In this document: positions 1 through 11,191 of the stretch, piece after piece
Layout of the letters: each line of letters begins with the position of its first letter
Numbering within the stretch: the first letter of the stretch is position 1
Source: Chloranthus sessilifolius
Lineage: Eukaryota; Streptophyta; Magnoliopsida; Chloranthales; Chloranthaceae
Assembly: GCA_021018995.1 (NCBI GenBank)
Contig: CM037591.1
Span: forward strand, 9,306,001 to 9,370,000
DNA length: 64,000 bases
Direction: 5' to 3'
Made by a program: the position numbers and the translations under genes
Notes under the pieces: model-generated
Told to the model about the DNA's origin: nothing
Databases searched by the model: none
Seen by the model: the letters and a program-made list of their open reading frames with translations, nothing else

Positions 1-91
1 TCCTCCCAATCCGATTTCATATAAATTTGACCCGAATAGTCATTGTAATTTCCACCAGGGCCCGGGTCACCCGACTGATCGCTACTTTCCA

Positions 92-964
92 TTGAAAGAC
101 GCAATCCAAGATTTAATCGATGCTGGGAAGATCATTCCCCCTGCACCCTCCCAAGCAAACCAGCATATAAATATTCACGTGTGCCTTTTACAAGACACCC
201 TATCTAATAGCAGTCCTGCACCCACCATAGGGATGGTAGAGGAAATTGAGGAAGAGTATGAATTTGACCCCTCAGATTATATTAGTAACAGAGAAAATTT
301 TGTGGTCCCCTGACAATGAGACCAAGAAGAGAGAACCATTGGGGTGATTGAGCCCCTGAATCTGGCAGATTATTTTCCTACCCCTACACCAGCAGTTGAA
401 CCCCTAGATCTTAGGGCCTATTTCCCATCACCCACCCCCATCAACTACGTACAAATAAATGCGGTACAACCATATTCCACCACCCCCTTGAATTAACCCA
501 TAAGCCATCTGACCCCCAATTCTCCACCCGCACCCACCAATTACCAATGGCCTACACCCACCCCATTATCCCCATTTCAACCACCCACAAATTCTACCAT
601 CCCCGTCAATTCCCTAGTGGCCCATCAAACTCCCAATCCTTCGCCCGCACCCATCAATTACCAATGGCCTACGCCCACCCCATTACCCCCGGTACAACCA
701 TCGTTAAGCTTCACCACCCCTACCTGGCCCAATTTTACCACCCACCCATCCATCACCGAGGTAAGCCAGGCCTTACCTATCATCCCAGAGCCATCAGTAC
801 ATGTACTTCAGATACCGGCAGCCATACCTTTCCAGCTCTCAGGACCAATCGATGATCCACATCAGGTCCCGCTGAGCTATGAACAAACCAATGCTAATGC
901 CGGCAACAGCAACAGGGAGGGGGCAGTGGACTTCGTTACCAGATTGGGAAGAGTCTCAAAATAG
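92..964 (+). pseudogene. Element A gag-protease spacer region (Pro-rich)
   Basis: Degenerate coding sequence between gag and protease. The first part (about 92-313) contains DAIQDLIDAGKIIPPAPSQ and an acidic stretch, matched closely by element B at 53564 onward. The rest is rich in Pro, Thr and Tyr and carries a short tandem repeat. No enzyme domain is visible. It is assigned by position and by its counterpart in element B, and is a fossil. Confidence 0.6.
527..760 (+). repeat. Tandem repeat, period about 117 bp, in Pro-rich spacer
   Basis: Two copies begin with CCCGCACCCA(C/T)CAATTACC, at 527 and 644, and continue through TGGCCTAC(A/G)CCCACCCCATTA. Element B has a diverged counterpart near 53996 and 54107, so the duplication seems to predate the split of the two copies. 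Confidence 0.65.
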
Positions 965-1021
965 CCCGAGGCAACAACTGCAGCAGCACAAACCCAACTC
1001 GAAGGAAAGAAAGATAGCGCA

Positions 1022-1753
1022 GTGAACCCCTTCGAGAAGATGAGTCGAGAACATATACTGAAGACTCAGCTGAGAAGAATGCCTGCCCATATAACTGTAT
1101 GGGATCTGTTGATGACATCTCCACTCCATTTCCAAGCATTAATGGGGGCATTAAAGAATGCGCATGTGTCCCAACAGGTGAGCTCAGACGAGGTTGAACA
1201 AATAATCGGACAGGTAATGGCACCCAATGCCATTTCATTTTCGGATGCGGATCTGCCGGCGGAGGGAAACAGTCATGCTAAATCCCTCAACATTACTGTC
1301 GAATCTGGGAACATGATAATTCTCTTGGTTCTAATTGATAATGGGTCAGCTCTGAATGTGTGCCCGTTGAGGATTGCCACAAAGATCGGGGTGGACCCCT
1401 GCATGCTAAGGCCGACAAAGACTAGAACTCGGAGATTTGATAATACAAGAAGAGAAATAATGGGAGAGGTCGATCTGGAATTAGTAATTGGGCCTATGAC
1501 CTTCTCTATACCTTTTCAAGTGATGGATATCAAATCTTCTTTTAATTTATTGATAGGACGCCTGTGGTTACATGAGATCGGGGCGATACCTTCTACCCTC
1601 CATCAAAAGCTAAAATTCATATTCGGACAGAAGGTGATCACCATCATTGGTGAAGGGCATGATGAGAAAGATAAGGCCACTCACAGCATTGAAAATCCTA
1701 AAGTAATGGATGTGCCACATACTGAGGAAGACATCGACCTCCACAGTTTCTAG
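1022..1753 (+). pseudogene. Element A aspartic protease region
   Basis: Retropepsin-like protease of the gag-pol polyprotein, which in this family cleaves the polyprotein in the virus-like particle. The active-site motif is visible as LIDNGSALNVCPL, followed about 60 residues later by a hydrophobic segment (MDIKSSFNLLIG) ahead of a WLHE motif, the usual end of plant Ty3 proteases. The matching region in element B is 54569-55230. It is part of a broken element and not an independent gene. Confidence 0.75.
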
Positions 1754-1812
1754 TATGAGGTATCGGCGAGGCCCAACCCCAGAAACATCACTTCTACAAC
1801 CCATGGCATTTA

Positions 1813-2340
1813 ATGGAAGCAGCGGTGGCCATGCTCCAGAAATGGGGCTATCAGAAAGGCAGAGGGCTTGGGCCTAGATTACAGGGCAGAAGAGAGCCAG
1901 TTATTGCCAAGGGGCAGAAAGTCCGATTCGGGTTAGGTTACAAGCCCACAGAGGAAGAGGTCCAAGAGGCTAAAGAGAAAGCCAGAGTCGTTTCAGTTGC
2001 TAGAGCTCGAGGAATTAACATAGAAGAGAAACCTTGCCCTAGGCCGCACATTAGGGAATCCTTTGTCAGCGTTGGGGTCATAAAGATCGATAGAAATGAG
2101 GTAACCCATTTGACCCCGCATAAACCCATAGCCCCAATACATCCCATAAATTCCCAGATCTCCCTTCCCAGCCTGGAAATAGATTTGGCTGCGTTGTCTC
2201 TCTTCGAGGAACGACGACCAGTACTTGAACAAACTCTCCCTGTGGTAAATCACCACAAAATTGAGTTATCGTTTGAGGATATCATCTCAGACGAAATGGG
2301 GATCAACATGATGAAAGCTGACTCCAATGAGCCATATTAG
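1813..2340 (+). pseudogene. Element A G-patch-like segment after the protease
   Basis: A glycine-rich stretch, MLQKWGYQKGRGLGPRLQGR followed by FGLGYKP, resembles a G-patch motif (GxGxGxxGxG spacing). G-patch segments after the protease are known in some retroelements, where they are thought to bind nucleic acid. The same segment occurs in element B near 55290-55420. The downstream sequence is a low-complexity linker with no recognised domain. Confidence 0.6.
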
Positions 2341-2960
2341 TCAGCACCCTCCATCCCAACAGGTAAAGGAGCAGCCCCTCAGGTACACAACTGGGCATCT
2401 TTGCCCCAAACCCTGAAAGCGAGGAGTGACCTAACATTTGGCACCCGTTTCCCAAAAAACAAAATCTATAAAAAGTGAGATAAGCCCTTGGCAGGCAATA
2501 CCTTGTATATATAGTAGCCCACCTTGCCAAGGGTCCGTCTCCGAAGAAAACAAAAATCTCAAAAACATGAAAAAAATAGAAAATCCCAAAAACATTGAAA
2601 AAATCCAAAGTCTAACAATATCATTATTTAAAATTTCAGAAAAAGTCCCACAAAATGATGTCTTAACCGAAATACCCGTTCCACGTAAAATTGACCCCTT
2701 TCCTGTAGAAATACAAGAAGAGGTAGGAGTTACGAGTCTGGATGAGGATAGTCCTTTGGAGGAGCTCCCCAATGAGCTCCTTGACCGGTTCGCCAACTTT
2801 GAGCATGGCCCTACTCCCGTTGTCGAAGAGACAGAGGATATCAATCTAGGGATTGAGGAGATTCCCAGAATAACCAAAATCGAAACCTCGTTGTCTCCTA
2901 AATAAAGGAAAAGCATGATCAACTTCTTTGGTCATACTAAAACATTTTTGCCTGGTCGTA
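2341..2960 (+). other. Element A spacer between protease and reverse transcriptase (candidate Ogre intron region)
   Basis: An A-rich, mostly non-coding stretch with the phrase CCTTGTATATATAG and runs of AAAAA, well matched in element B at 55800-56200. Ogre-lineage elements are known to carry an intron between protease and RT. This segment is in that position, but I cannot assign its borders. Part of it (2438-2905) is open for 155 codons, with an acidic end before the RT. Confidence 0.5.
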
Positions 2961-2967
2961 GGAGGAC

Positions 2968-4150
2968 ATGCCTGGTCTGGACACTGATTTGGATGAGCAT
3001 GAGTTGCCTCTCTACCCTGATATGAAGCCGGTTAAGCAGAAGCTGAGATGTCTCGGACTTGAGTGGATGTTAAAAGTCAAGGATGAGGTCATCAAGCAAT
3101 ATGATGCGAGATTTCTTATGGTATCTAAATACCCGCACTGGCTAGCCAATATTATGCCGGTGCCGAAGAAGGATGGAAAGGTCTGCATGTGCATGAATTT
3201 CTGCAATTTAAACAGAGCGAGCCTAAAAGACGATGTCCCATTGCCACACATCGACATCTTGTTCGATAACATTGTTAAGCACGGGATGCTCTTTTTCATG
3301 AATGGATTTTTGGGATACAATCAGATAAAGATGGCCGAGGTTGATCGCGAGAAGACATCGTTCATTACCCCCTGGGGAACCTTTTGCTATCGAGTCATGC
3401 CGTTTGGACTGAAGAATGCCGGTGCAACGTACCAGAGAGCTATGACTGCTCTATTCCACGACATGATGCACCGAGAGATTGAGGTATATGTTGACTATAT
3501 GATAGCTAAGTCACCAGAGCGAAGCGATCACTTGGTAAACCTTCAGAAGTTGTTTGAGAGGCTGAGAAAGTACAGGTTATGTCTGAATCCACAGAAGTGC
3601 ACCTTTGGTGATATGTCCAGAAAATTATTAGGATTCATCATCAGCAGGAGAGGGATTGAGGTGGACCCAGTCCAAGTCAAAGCCATCACAAAAATGCCGC
3701 CACCGTCTACTGAGAAGAAAGTTAGAGGGTTCTTGGACAGAATACAATATATCAGTCGGTTCATTACACAACTAAGTCCAATCTGCATGCTGATCTTCAA
3801 GCTTCTAAGGAAGAACTCACCTGTTGAATGGAATGACGACTGCCAGGCAGCATTTGATAAAATTAAAGGCTACCTCCTTAATCCACCTATTTTGGTACCA
3901 CTTGAGCCGGGGAGACCACTCTTGATGTATCTCTCCACGACGGAAGTCTCGATGGGATGTGTTTTAGGGCAGCATGATGAAGCGGGAAGAAGAGAGCAAG
4001 CCATCTATTGTCTGAGCAAGAAGTTCACTGATTATGAGACGCGCTATTCTCATGTGGAGAAAGCATGCTTGACTCTTTTATGAGCTACTCAGAGGCTCCG
4101 CCAATACTTATTATCCCAAGCCGCTCTACTGTTGGCCCGAATGGACCCAT
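2968..4150 (+). pseudogene. Element A reverse transcriptase and first RNase H
   Basis: Ty3/gypsy reverse transcriptase, which copies element RNA to DNA. Visible in order: the finger segment MPVPKKDGKVCMC, the FMNGFLGYNQIKM block (Ty3 plants usually FxDGxSGYNQI), FCYRVMPFGLKNAGATYQRAM, the catalytic-site region EVYVDYMI, then LGFIISRRGIEVDP and the RT connection. The Ty3-type RNase H follows, with SKKFTDYETRYSHVEKACL. The same blocks in the same order occur in element B at 56550-57530. Confidence 0.85.
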
Positions 4151-4290
4151 TGAAATACCTGCTTGAGAAGCCTGCTCTCACTGGGCGGACTGCGCACTGG
4201 CAGCTCTAATTATTTGAGTTCGACATCACGTATGTCACTTAGAAGTCGATTAAGGGGCAGGCACTTGCCGGCCATCTTGCCGACAATCCT

Positions 4291-4620
4291 TTGCCAGATT
4301 ATGAACCTTTGGGAATTGAGTTTCCAGATGAAGATATCTTATTCATGACGGAAGACGATACTGAGGAAGCAGAAGAATCATGGATAATGCACTTCGACGG
4401 GGTAGCAAATGCCGAGGGCCAAGGAGTTGGCACCATCTTGATTTCACCGAAAGGATCTCACGTATCCATCTCTATCAAGCTCAACTTCCCTTGCACAAAC
4501 AACATGGTTGAGTACGAAGCTTGTGCCACTGGTCTGCAGACGGCTCTCGATTTAAATATAACTCACTTTCGAGTGTTTGGCGATTCACAGTTAATCATAT
4601 GCCAGACGAACGGTGACTAG
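4291..4620 (+). pseudogene. Element A second, archaeal-type RNase H (aRNH)
   Basis: A second RNase H-like domain between the first RNase H and the integrase. Visible blocks are WIMHFDGVANAEGQGVGTIL, NNMVEYEACATGLQTAL and FRVFGDSQLIICQ, that is, the D, E and D carrying strands of an archaeal-type RNase H. Plant Tat-lineage elements are known to have gained such a domain, and its presence is a main reason for the lineage call. Counterpart in element B: 57633-58031. Confidence 0.8.
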
Positions 4621-4929
4621 AAGACGGAAGACGAAAAACTGATCCCTTATCATGAACACCTCGAGGATCTGATAGCTTGCTTCCATGATGTGACATTCTC
4701 ATATGTCCCCCGGATAAGGAACCGTTTTGCCGATGCACTAGCAACTTTGTCGTTAATGATAGAAATCCCGTATGGTGCTGAGGAGAAGCCGATCATGATC
4801 GAGTAGAGAAGTGAGCCGGCCTTCTGCCTCCAGATTGAGGAACCTACAAAGCCTGATGATGAGCCACCTTGGTTCTCATATATCAAAAATTTCCTCGAGA
4901 CCCTAACTTTCCCTGAGGGAACGTCCAAG

Positions 4930-6105
4930 ACAGATCAAAGGACCATTCAGCGTCTAGCAGTAGGTTACGTCATTTGCAGAGAATGCCTTTAGAAGAGGTC
5001 GTACAATAACATCTTACTCAGGTGCCTTACAGAAGGTGAAGCAGCCAATATTATGAAGGAGATCCAAGAGGGAGTATGCGGAGCCCACGTCAACGGTCAT
5101 ATACTCGCCAAGAAAATTCTATGACAGGGATACTTTTGGATCACTATGGAATCAGATTGCTACAAATATGTTCAGAAATGCTACAAGTGCCAGAAACACT
5201 CCAGTCTGATACACGCTCCTGCCATCGATCTATACTGCATGACCACTCCTTGGCCATTTGCTACTTGGGGCCTTGACGTCGTCAGAATGATTAGCCCAAA
5301 AGCATCAAACGGACATTGGTTTATCCTCGTCGCCATTGAATACTTCATCAAATAGGTAGAAGCGATGTCATATGCCAATATCACGGCCAGTCACGTCGAG
5401 AAGTTCCTCAAGAGTAATATTATGTGCTGATTTGGAGTACCCAAATATATCATCACAGATAATAGCACAAACTTTGTAAATAAGCGCATTTGAGCCTTTT
5501 GTGAGCAGTACAAGATCAAGCACCATCGCTCATCACCTTATCGGCCTCAAACTAATGGAGTCGTGGAAGCTTCCAACAAGATGGTCGTCTGCATCCTAGA
5601 GAAGATGCTCGTCACCTACCGAGATTGGAGTGAAATGTTGTCGTTTGCTTTGTGGGCCTACAAAACATCGATCCATACCGCTATAGGGGCAACACCATTC
5701 TCCCTTGTGTATGGAACCGAGGCCGTCCTACCGGTAGAGGTGGAAGTACCCTCACTTCGAATTCTCATGGAATCAGGCTTACCCGAAGCAGAGAGAGAAA
5801 GATCTCGCTTTGAACAATTGAACTTATTGGATGAGAAGAGACTCCTAGCCTTGTGTCATACTCAAGTTTACCAGGGGCAAATCGCACGCACTTATAATAA
5901 ACGTGTCCGCGGTCGAGATATGAAGGTAGGAGACACTGTACTGAAGAAAATCTTCCCATCCCTCCATGCTGATCCGAGAGGCAAGTTCAAGCCAAACTGG
6001 GAAGGACCTTACATCGTTCGAAAAGTGCTATCGAGATACGCCATCCGCCTCGCCACCATGGACGAAGATCATCTTTCTGAGCCTATCAATGCTGGATATG
6101 TCTGA
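4930..6105 (+). pseudogene. Element A integrase
   Basis: Retroviral-type integrase, which inserts element DNA. The zinc-binding HHCC part is visible as GAHVNGHILAKK then CYKCQKH. The DDE core includes WGLDVVRM, a DNSTNF block and the region around QTNGVVEASNKMV. The C-terminal part has KFKPNWEGPYIVRKVL and ends near SEPINAGYV, with no chromodomain, as expected for Tat/Ogre elements. It is broken in several places. Confidence 0.8.
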
Positions 6106-6119
6106 CGGTTCTACTCTTA

Positions 6120-9036
6120 GTCTATCGCGATAAGGTAAGTATTGGTAAAACAGATACGTGATTGCTTAAGAACCACTCAAAAGAGGCTATCATTCCAAAC
6201 ACAGTAGTCGAAAAGCATCTCTAAAAATGATGATATCATTTGCTACCTCATTTGAGCTTGGGCCTTTCTTTCAATAAACCCCTTCCCAAAAAAAAAATGT
6301 GTGTGTACATATACAGAAAAAGGGGAAGTAAAGTTACCATCAAAATTTAAAAAATTCAAAAAAGTAAAACCTCATAAAGAGATCGCCTGAAATGGCGTAA
6401 AAAGAATAAAAAAAATGTGTAGAAGAATCACGGGGCATGTACAGTAAAAACCCCCAAGGGAGAAAGTATGTTGAGAAAACTGAAGTCGTATCAAGGAAAC
6501 CTTTTGAGCCTAGCATACCTTCAAATCCTAACCTAACCCATGGCCAAGCTACACCCTGGAGAAAGCCCTCTTTTAGGTTTACAAGCAGTCATAATATCTG
6601 TTAAGTCAACACAAGCCGAGTTGTGGGATGACACCAGAACCCCATCTGGCAGGCTATGACGGAATCGACGTCTATGTCGTGGCTTTAAAAAAAAAATGAA
6701 ATGAAAAAAAAGTAAAAATAAAATAAAAATACAAGCTCAAAGCGAGATAGACATGGTGAAAACCCGAAAGGGCATTACGGGTAAAAACAGCAAGCTTGTG
6801 CGGACCAGGTGAAAACTCGAAAGGGCGCTTGGGTAAGAGAGCTAAACTCATGTACGTGGTGAAAACCCGAAAGGGCGCCACGGGTAAAAAAGGAGATAAA
6901 AAAAAGAATAGAAGAAATGAAAAAAAAAGAAGTAAAAATAATATAAAAATACAAGCTCAAAGAGAGATGGATATGGTGAAAACCCGAAAGGACATTATAG
7001 GTAAAAATAGCGAGCTTGTGCAGGCCAAGTGAAAATTTGAAAGGCCGCTTGGGGTAAGAGAGCTAAACTCATGGATGTGGTAAAAACCCGAAAGGGCGCC
7101 ACAGGTAAAAAAAGGAGATAAAAAAAAAATAAAAAATAATTGAAAAAGGAAGGTTTACACTAATTGAGAAGATTGATGCTTGAGGAGCCCTCTTGGTTAC
7201 TCTCTTTGATACCCTTTTTTCGACTGGGCCACTCATGCTAGTTCGAATCAGGTCCCTACCAGAATTACCTTTGTAAAACCGCACCGTCAAACGTATGATC
7301 CGAGGTAAGGAGAAAGGTTTAACTCAATCCAAAGGGATCAACGTTCTGGCCTTGATAAAATCCAAAAACTCACTCAGGTCCGACTGCATGAAAGAGTTCG
7401 ACTATGCTCAAAACGGGACCTGTTACTCCATCTCACTGTCAAGACATAAAAAAAAAGAGAGAGAAAGCCAAAGACAAAAAATCAAGAAAAATCCAAATAC
7501 CAAAAAAAATGTGCATATATTTCTACTTATATTTATGGCGTCATATTTCAATCTCAAAAATAAAGAACAATAAAAAAAATCTCTGAAAACAAAAATCTAA
7601 AAAAATATATTGAAAATGAAAAAATATAGGTAGAAATCTACTTTTTCTTCTATTATTTAGGATGCATTTTCTTTATATGTATAAACAAAAAAGGGACTGA
7701 CCTTTTCTCGAGAATATGCAGGAACATCACACGGTCCAAAGCCTTGAAGTGGGCAACTTCTCAGTGATGGACAAATCAAATGAAGCATCTCACCACTGAC
7801 GTCATGTCTATTAAAAAAAAGAGAGAGAAAATCATTTTGAAAAAGAAAGAATAAATCTGTGCTTCCACGCACAGCTACGCACATGCGTGTTTCGATGTGA
7901 TAAAATGTCGATATTTTATCAGCAACACCACTGTGCTATAGTAACGTCCTAAGTCTAAAGTATGCCTTGGATTCTGGATCCTACTTTAAAGTAGGAGCAA
8001 CAATGTCAATCCCGATCAAACGGTCAATGTTTTGATCAGGTTGGCTCCACTGCTATCTCTACGAGCTAAGCACTCTGTTTATAATTCATATGAACTTAAG
8101 TGTCTTAAGCTTCAGATTCTCCGTTGGAAAAGGTCAATCGTTGGTTGAGACCAACCTGTTGAGAATGAGATTATGTATCAATTAAACTATGTGCAACTAT
8201 GCATTTAGAAGGGTTCATGTTCCTTTTATTTTTCTGTAGGCTTAAAACCTGTATAGGCAGCGGTATCCCTGTAAAGTGTACGCTATGCGTTTGGCTATCC
8301 GTATGATGGTCGTTTGTTTCAGTAAATTATACCCGGGCAGGTCCGGGTCAGGGCTTCCATCGCCTTTGTTGTTGTTTATCGCCCTTTTTGGGAGACACCT
8401 AATGATTGGTTTGATCTATTTAGCGGTACTTGAAGCTGGATGCTCTATGTCATATTAATTCGGGGCACGTTTTCAAAAGTGGCACGTCCTCCCAAAAAGC
8501 GTTGTGACATCTATTCACTTTGCTCGGGCAGTCATGTTAAATAAACTTTAGGATCGATGGGTTCACCCAAAGATCTCGAACCCTGCTTTCAGCAGAGGCA
8601 CCCGCGAACAGTCAGATGGGGCAATCAAATACCTCGTAGGATTGGACGCAAACTGTGGAACCTTGCGTATATTTACTTCGCACCTATCTTTGAATGTGGG
8701 TCGATCACCCCTCTTACTTACGAAGCTGTTACATTCAGAATGAATCTTAAACATCGAACACCTTCAAAATTATCTCGAGAAGCGAATGTCTTTCCCGACT
8801 ATAGGGAGTTCGCAACTCATTCCACCTCGGTTATGCCCAATAATGTCGCTAAGCGCTTGGGGACCGATTACCTTGAGAAACGAATATCTAGCCTGACATT
8901 CAGGGATTTTATTTTCTCACCATGTTACTCATTTGATGTTTGAAGTTCGTTCTGAATGCAGTGGACCTATCAGTAATGCCTTGGGCCTCTTCGGATGTCT
9001 CTTTTCTTTGGCATTCGATCATTAGTGATCGGATAC
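6120..9036 (+). other. Element A 3' region between integrase and LTR
   Basis: Long 3' region with A-rich tracts, a donor-like GGTAAGTATTGG just after the integrase (matched in element B near 59561), a duplicated repeat unit (6687-7118) and no convincing gene. An open frame at 8557-8943 (128 codons) has no domain I recognise. The 7890-8350 part is also present in reverse orientation at 41040-41550. Element B has an antisense ORF in this region and element A does not. Confidence 0.6.
6687..7118 (+). repeat. 220 bp tandem duplication carrying GAAAACCCGAAAGGGCG motifs
   Basis: Two units, period 220 bp (the phrase TACAAGCTCAAAG recurs at 6730 and 6950). Each unit has three copies of a motif close to GGTGAAAACCCGAAAGGGCG, ending ...ATTACGGG, ...CTTGGGGTAAGAG and ...GCCACGGGTAAAA in the same order. 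Element B has a single three-motif unit at about 60160-60305. Confidence 0.8.
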
Positions 9037-9050
9037 CAAAGAGGGGCATC
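9037..9050 (+). promoter_or_regulatory. Polypurine tract of element A
   Basis: The purine-rich phrase AAAGAGGGGCATC directly precedes the TG of the LTR. It is the expected primer site for plus-strand DNA synthesis. Confidence 0.7.
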
Positions 9051-9426
9051 TGTAGACACCAAAATTTGGCCCAAGGCATGATCGGAATACATTTCGAGAG
9101 AGGTGCACTTTCGAGCTTTTGATGGCATGTATAAAACCCTTAGAAACCTTTCCAAATCCTTATGAACCTTCCCGAACCCTTAGGAATCAACCCTAACCTT
9201 CCCAAACCCATTATAACCCTTTCCTGGACCAGTGTCAAACCCTCCCAAGTAGTGGTTGAAAAGAGGAGTGCCAAAATTTACACAGACCTCTTTAAGATTT
9301 GAATTATATACCATTGAAAAGATGACTTCTCCAGCTTTCCAACAAGCCAAAAATCACCCCAATCGGAGTTATATATTAAACGTTATGACCATTTAAAAAT
9401 CATGCTATTTTGAAGGAATTTTTGTC

Positions 9427-9632
9427 TGGCGCAACTAATAGTTGCGCCAAGCCATTTTCCCCCATAATTTGCCTGGCGTGACTATTAGTTGCGCCAGGCT
9501 TTTTTCCCCCAGAAATGGCCTGGCACAACTAATAGTTGCGCCAGGTATAAATGGGTCCCCCCACCCCTCACGAAGCCAACTTCCAGCCTACTGTACAGAA
9601 CTGCTTTACTGTACAATAGTTGCGCCAGGCAC
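9427..9632 (+). repeat. Cluster of GCGCAACTAATAGTTGCGC near-palindromes in LTR A
   Basis: Three full copies and one partial copy of a near-palindrome (GGCGCAACTA / TAGTTGCGCC arms), at about 9427, 9475, 9520 and 9618. The first three are about 46 bp apart and separated by C-rich linkers such as TTTTCCCCC. The same motif recurs in LTR B and inside element B. Confidence 0.85.
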
Positions 9633-9908
9633 ATGAACAGTAACCTCTGGATTTTGCCCCAAAAAGTATGATTAGGGTTTGACTTGTTGACCACCTCAGT
9701 CCTTGGGGTGTGTTTCGATAACTTTATTGTACCCTTTTAATGCCTATTTGCAATCCTTAAGTGATTTGAAATACTAACCTATCATCCACCATTAAAACCA
9801 TTCTCCCACATCTCCAAGCTCTCAAAATCCTAGGAAACCTTAGATTAGAGATTACCTAATTACTAATCCTAATTAGCATCTAAGTAGCCTCCTAACTTAT
9901 CCTTTTCC

Positions 9909-9917
9909 TATAAATAG
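9909..9917 (+). promoter_or_regulatory. TATA box of LTR A
   Basis: TATAAATAG in the LTR context TTTCCTATAAATAG, identical in core and setting to LTR B at 48806. It is the probable LTR promoter. Confidence 0.65.
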
Positions 9918-10639
9918 AGCTCCCCTCCCCTTGGTTTAAGGGTTGAGAAATTTGCTTAAGAGAGAAAGAGCTCAAAGTGAGAAGTTCTTCCTCCCTTTTG
10001 TGCACCATTTTCACCCAAATTCCAGAATCTCCCAACCTCATTTCAAGCTTGTTCTTGCATTCAAAACCCTTAGCCTAGGTGTGTGTGATCCCCTAGCCTC
10101 CCCTCCCTACCTCTTAGCTTCAAGCTTTAGGAGTTAGAACCCTATTTTCTACCATACAAGGCCTTCAAAAGCTCATCCAAGCAAGCCACATGAGGCTCTC
10201 CTACAGTGCCACAGGGGCCCGAGGGCCCCGGCTCTCCCCTTTCTTCTCCTATCTTTTTCTAGCTCCCTCCATCCTCCCATTTGTGCCGTTACGCCGCCGA
10301 CTTTTCGATAGGAACAGAGGGGCACAAATAGGATTCTAAGCCCTTTTGGGCAAGAGGAAGCTATTTTATTTTCTTTTACTTCATTTTATTTTTGGCCATT
10401 AGTAGAGACCGCTTTAAGAGGGTTGATCGGGTGCCTAACACCTTCCCGATTGATAAACGAAGCCCCTAGCCAAGAGCCTTTGGTGTGGACCGGAGTCAGA
10501 GTCATATTTTTAGCACTTCGGTGCTCATAAAAATGAATTAGGTTTCCCGGGACACCAAAAGCTCCGGGTGGCGACTCTATATTTTTTGCAAGCGGGCGCA
10601 TCGCCGCGACAGGACCGTCACAGATCCCACGATTGCACA

Positions 10640-11191
10640 TTAATAAAATTTGAGTGCTCTTAAATGCAAAAAAACATTCTTTTTTAAGATCCTTTCTCAA
10701 TAAGGCGGCGACAACATCGATGTCAGAGATTGACCGTTTACTAGACCGATTGCTATCCCACATCAAACAAATTACTTTGATAAAGTACATTGACTACACA
10801 TCCTGTGGGCTTATTTTCGATTTTGACCAATGCCATATGTCTTACTTTAGAGATAGGATTATGCTAGAGTTACTTAGAGGATAAGCTAAACCTTGACAAA
10901 AGTTGGATGAAAATGATCCCGTCTTTTGTATCATATGCTTCTTATCTCTTACCACATCAAACAGGTAGTTGTTTATCAATATGTTCATCAATAATAAAAT
11001 GCATTTTTTGGAACTGAACTATGAGTTCTTAAGACTTTATTTGACTTGTACTGTCATGTAGCAATTCTAAATTTATTCTTTTCTATGAAGTGCTCTTCAA
11101 TTAAATTATACTTATACTGCCTTTTACCATTATCACATTTATTCTCTTGTATAATCAATTTAGTTGTAAATATATCTCAAATATTTATATA
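10640..11191. other. Intergenic, no gene seen
   Basis: AT-rich sequence flanking the LTR of element A. A short open stretch near 10654-10884 shows no recognised motif. The 5' flank of element A lies outside the window, so its target duplication cannot be tested. Confidence 0.5.

Larger units (their letters stand above)
1..10639 (+). mobile_element. Ogre/Tat-lineage Ty3/gypsy LTR element A (3' portion, left end outside window)
   Basis: A large fossil LTR retrotransposon, entered part-way through its gag-pol region. Order of parts: Pro-rich spacer, aspartic protease, G-patch-like segment, non-coding spacer, reverse transcriptase with RNase H, a second archaeal-type RNase H, integrase, a 3 kb 3' region, purine tract, and a 3' LTR beginning TGTAGACACC. 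The double RNase H, the spacer between protease and RT, and the long 3' region are known traits of the Tat/Ogre lineage. Its parts align by eye with element B (47906 onward). The coding region is broken in many places, about ten or more. Only one LTR is in view, so it cannot be dated here. Confidence 0.85.
9051..10639 (+). repeat. 3' LTR of element A
   Basis: Starts TGTAGACACC after the purine tract and ends TTGCACA. Both ends were set by alignment with the element B 5' LTR (47906-49507), which begins TGTAGACACCC and runs to TTGCACA just before its primer site. Length is about 1589 bp. It contains a TATA box at 9909, the palindrome cluster at 9427-9630, and a 3' stretch from 10380 that matches element B near 49260-49500. 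Confidence 0.8.

Noticed and set aside
8557-8943. 128-codon frame near the 3' end of element A as a gene
   Set aside because: No domain, no counterpart in element B, and composition like a chance frame.
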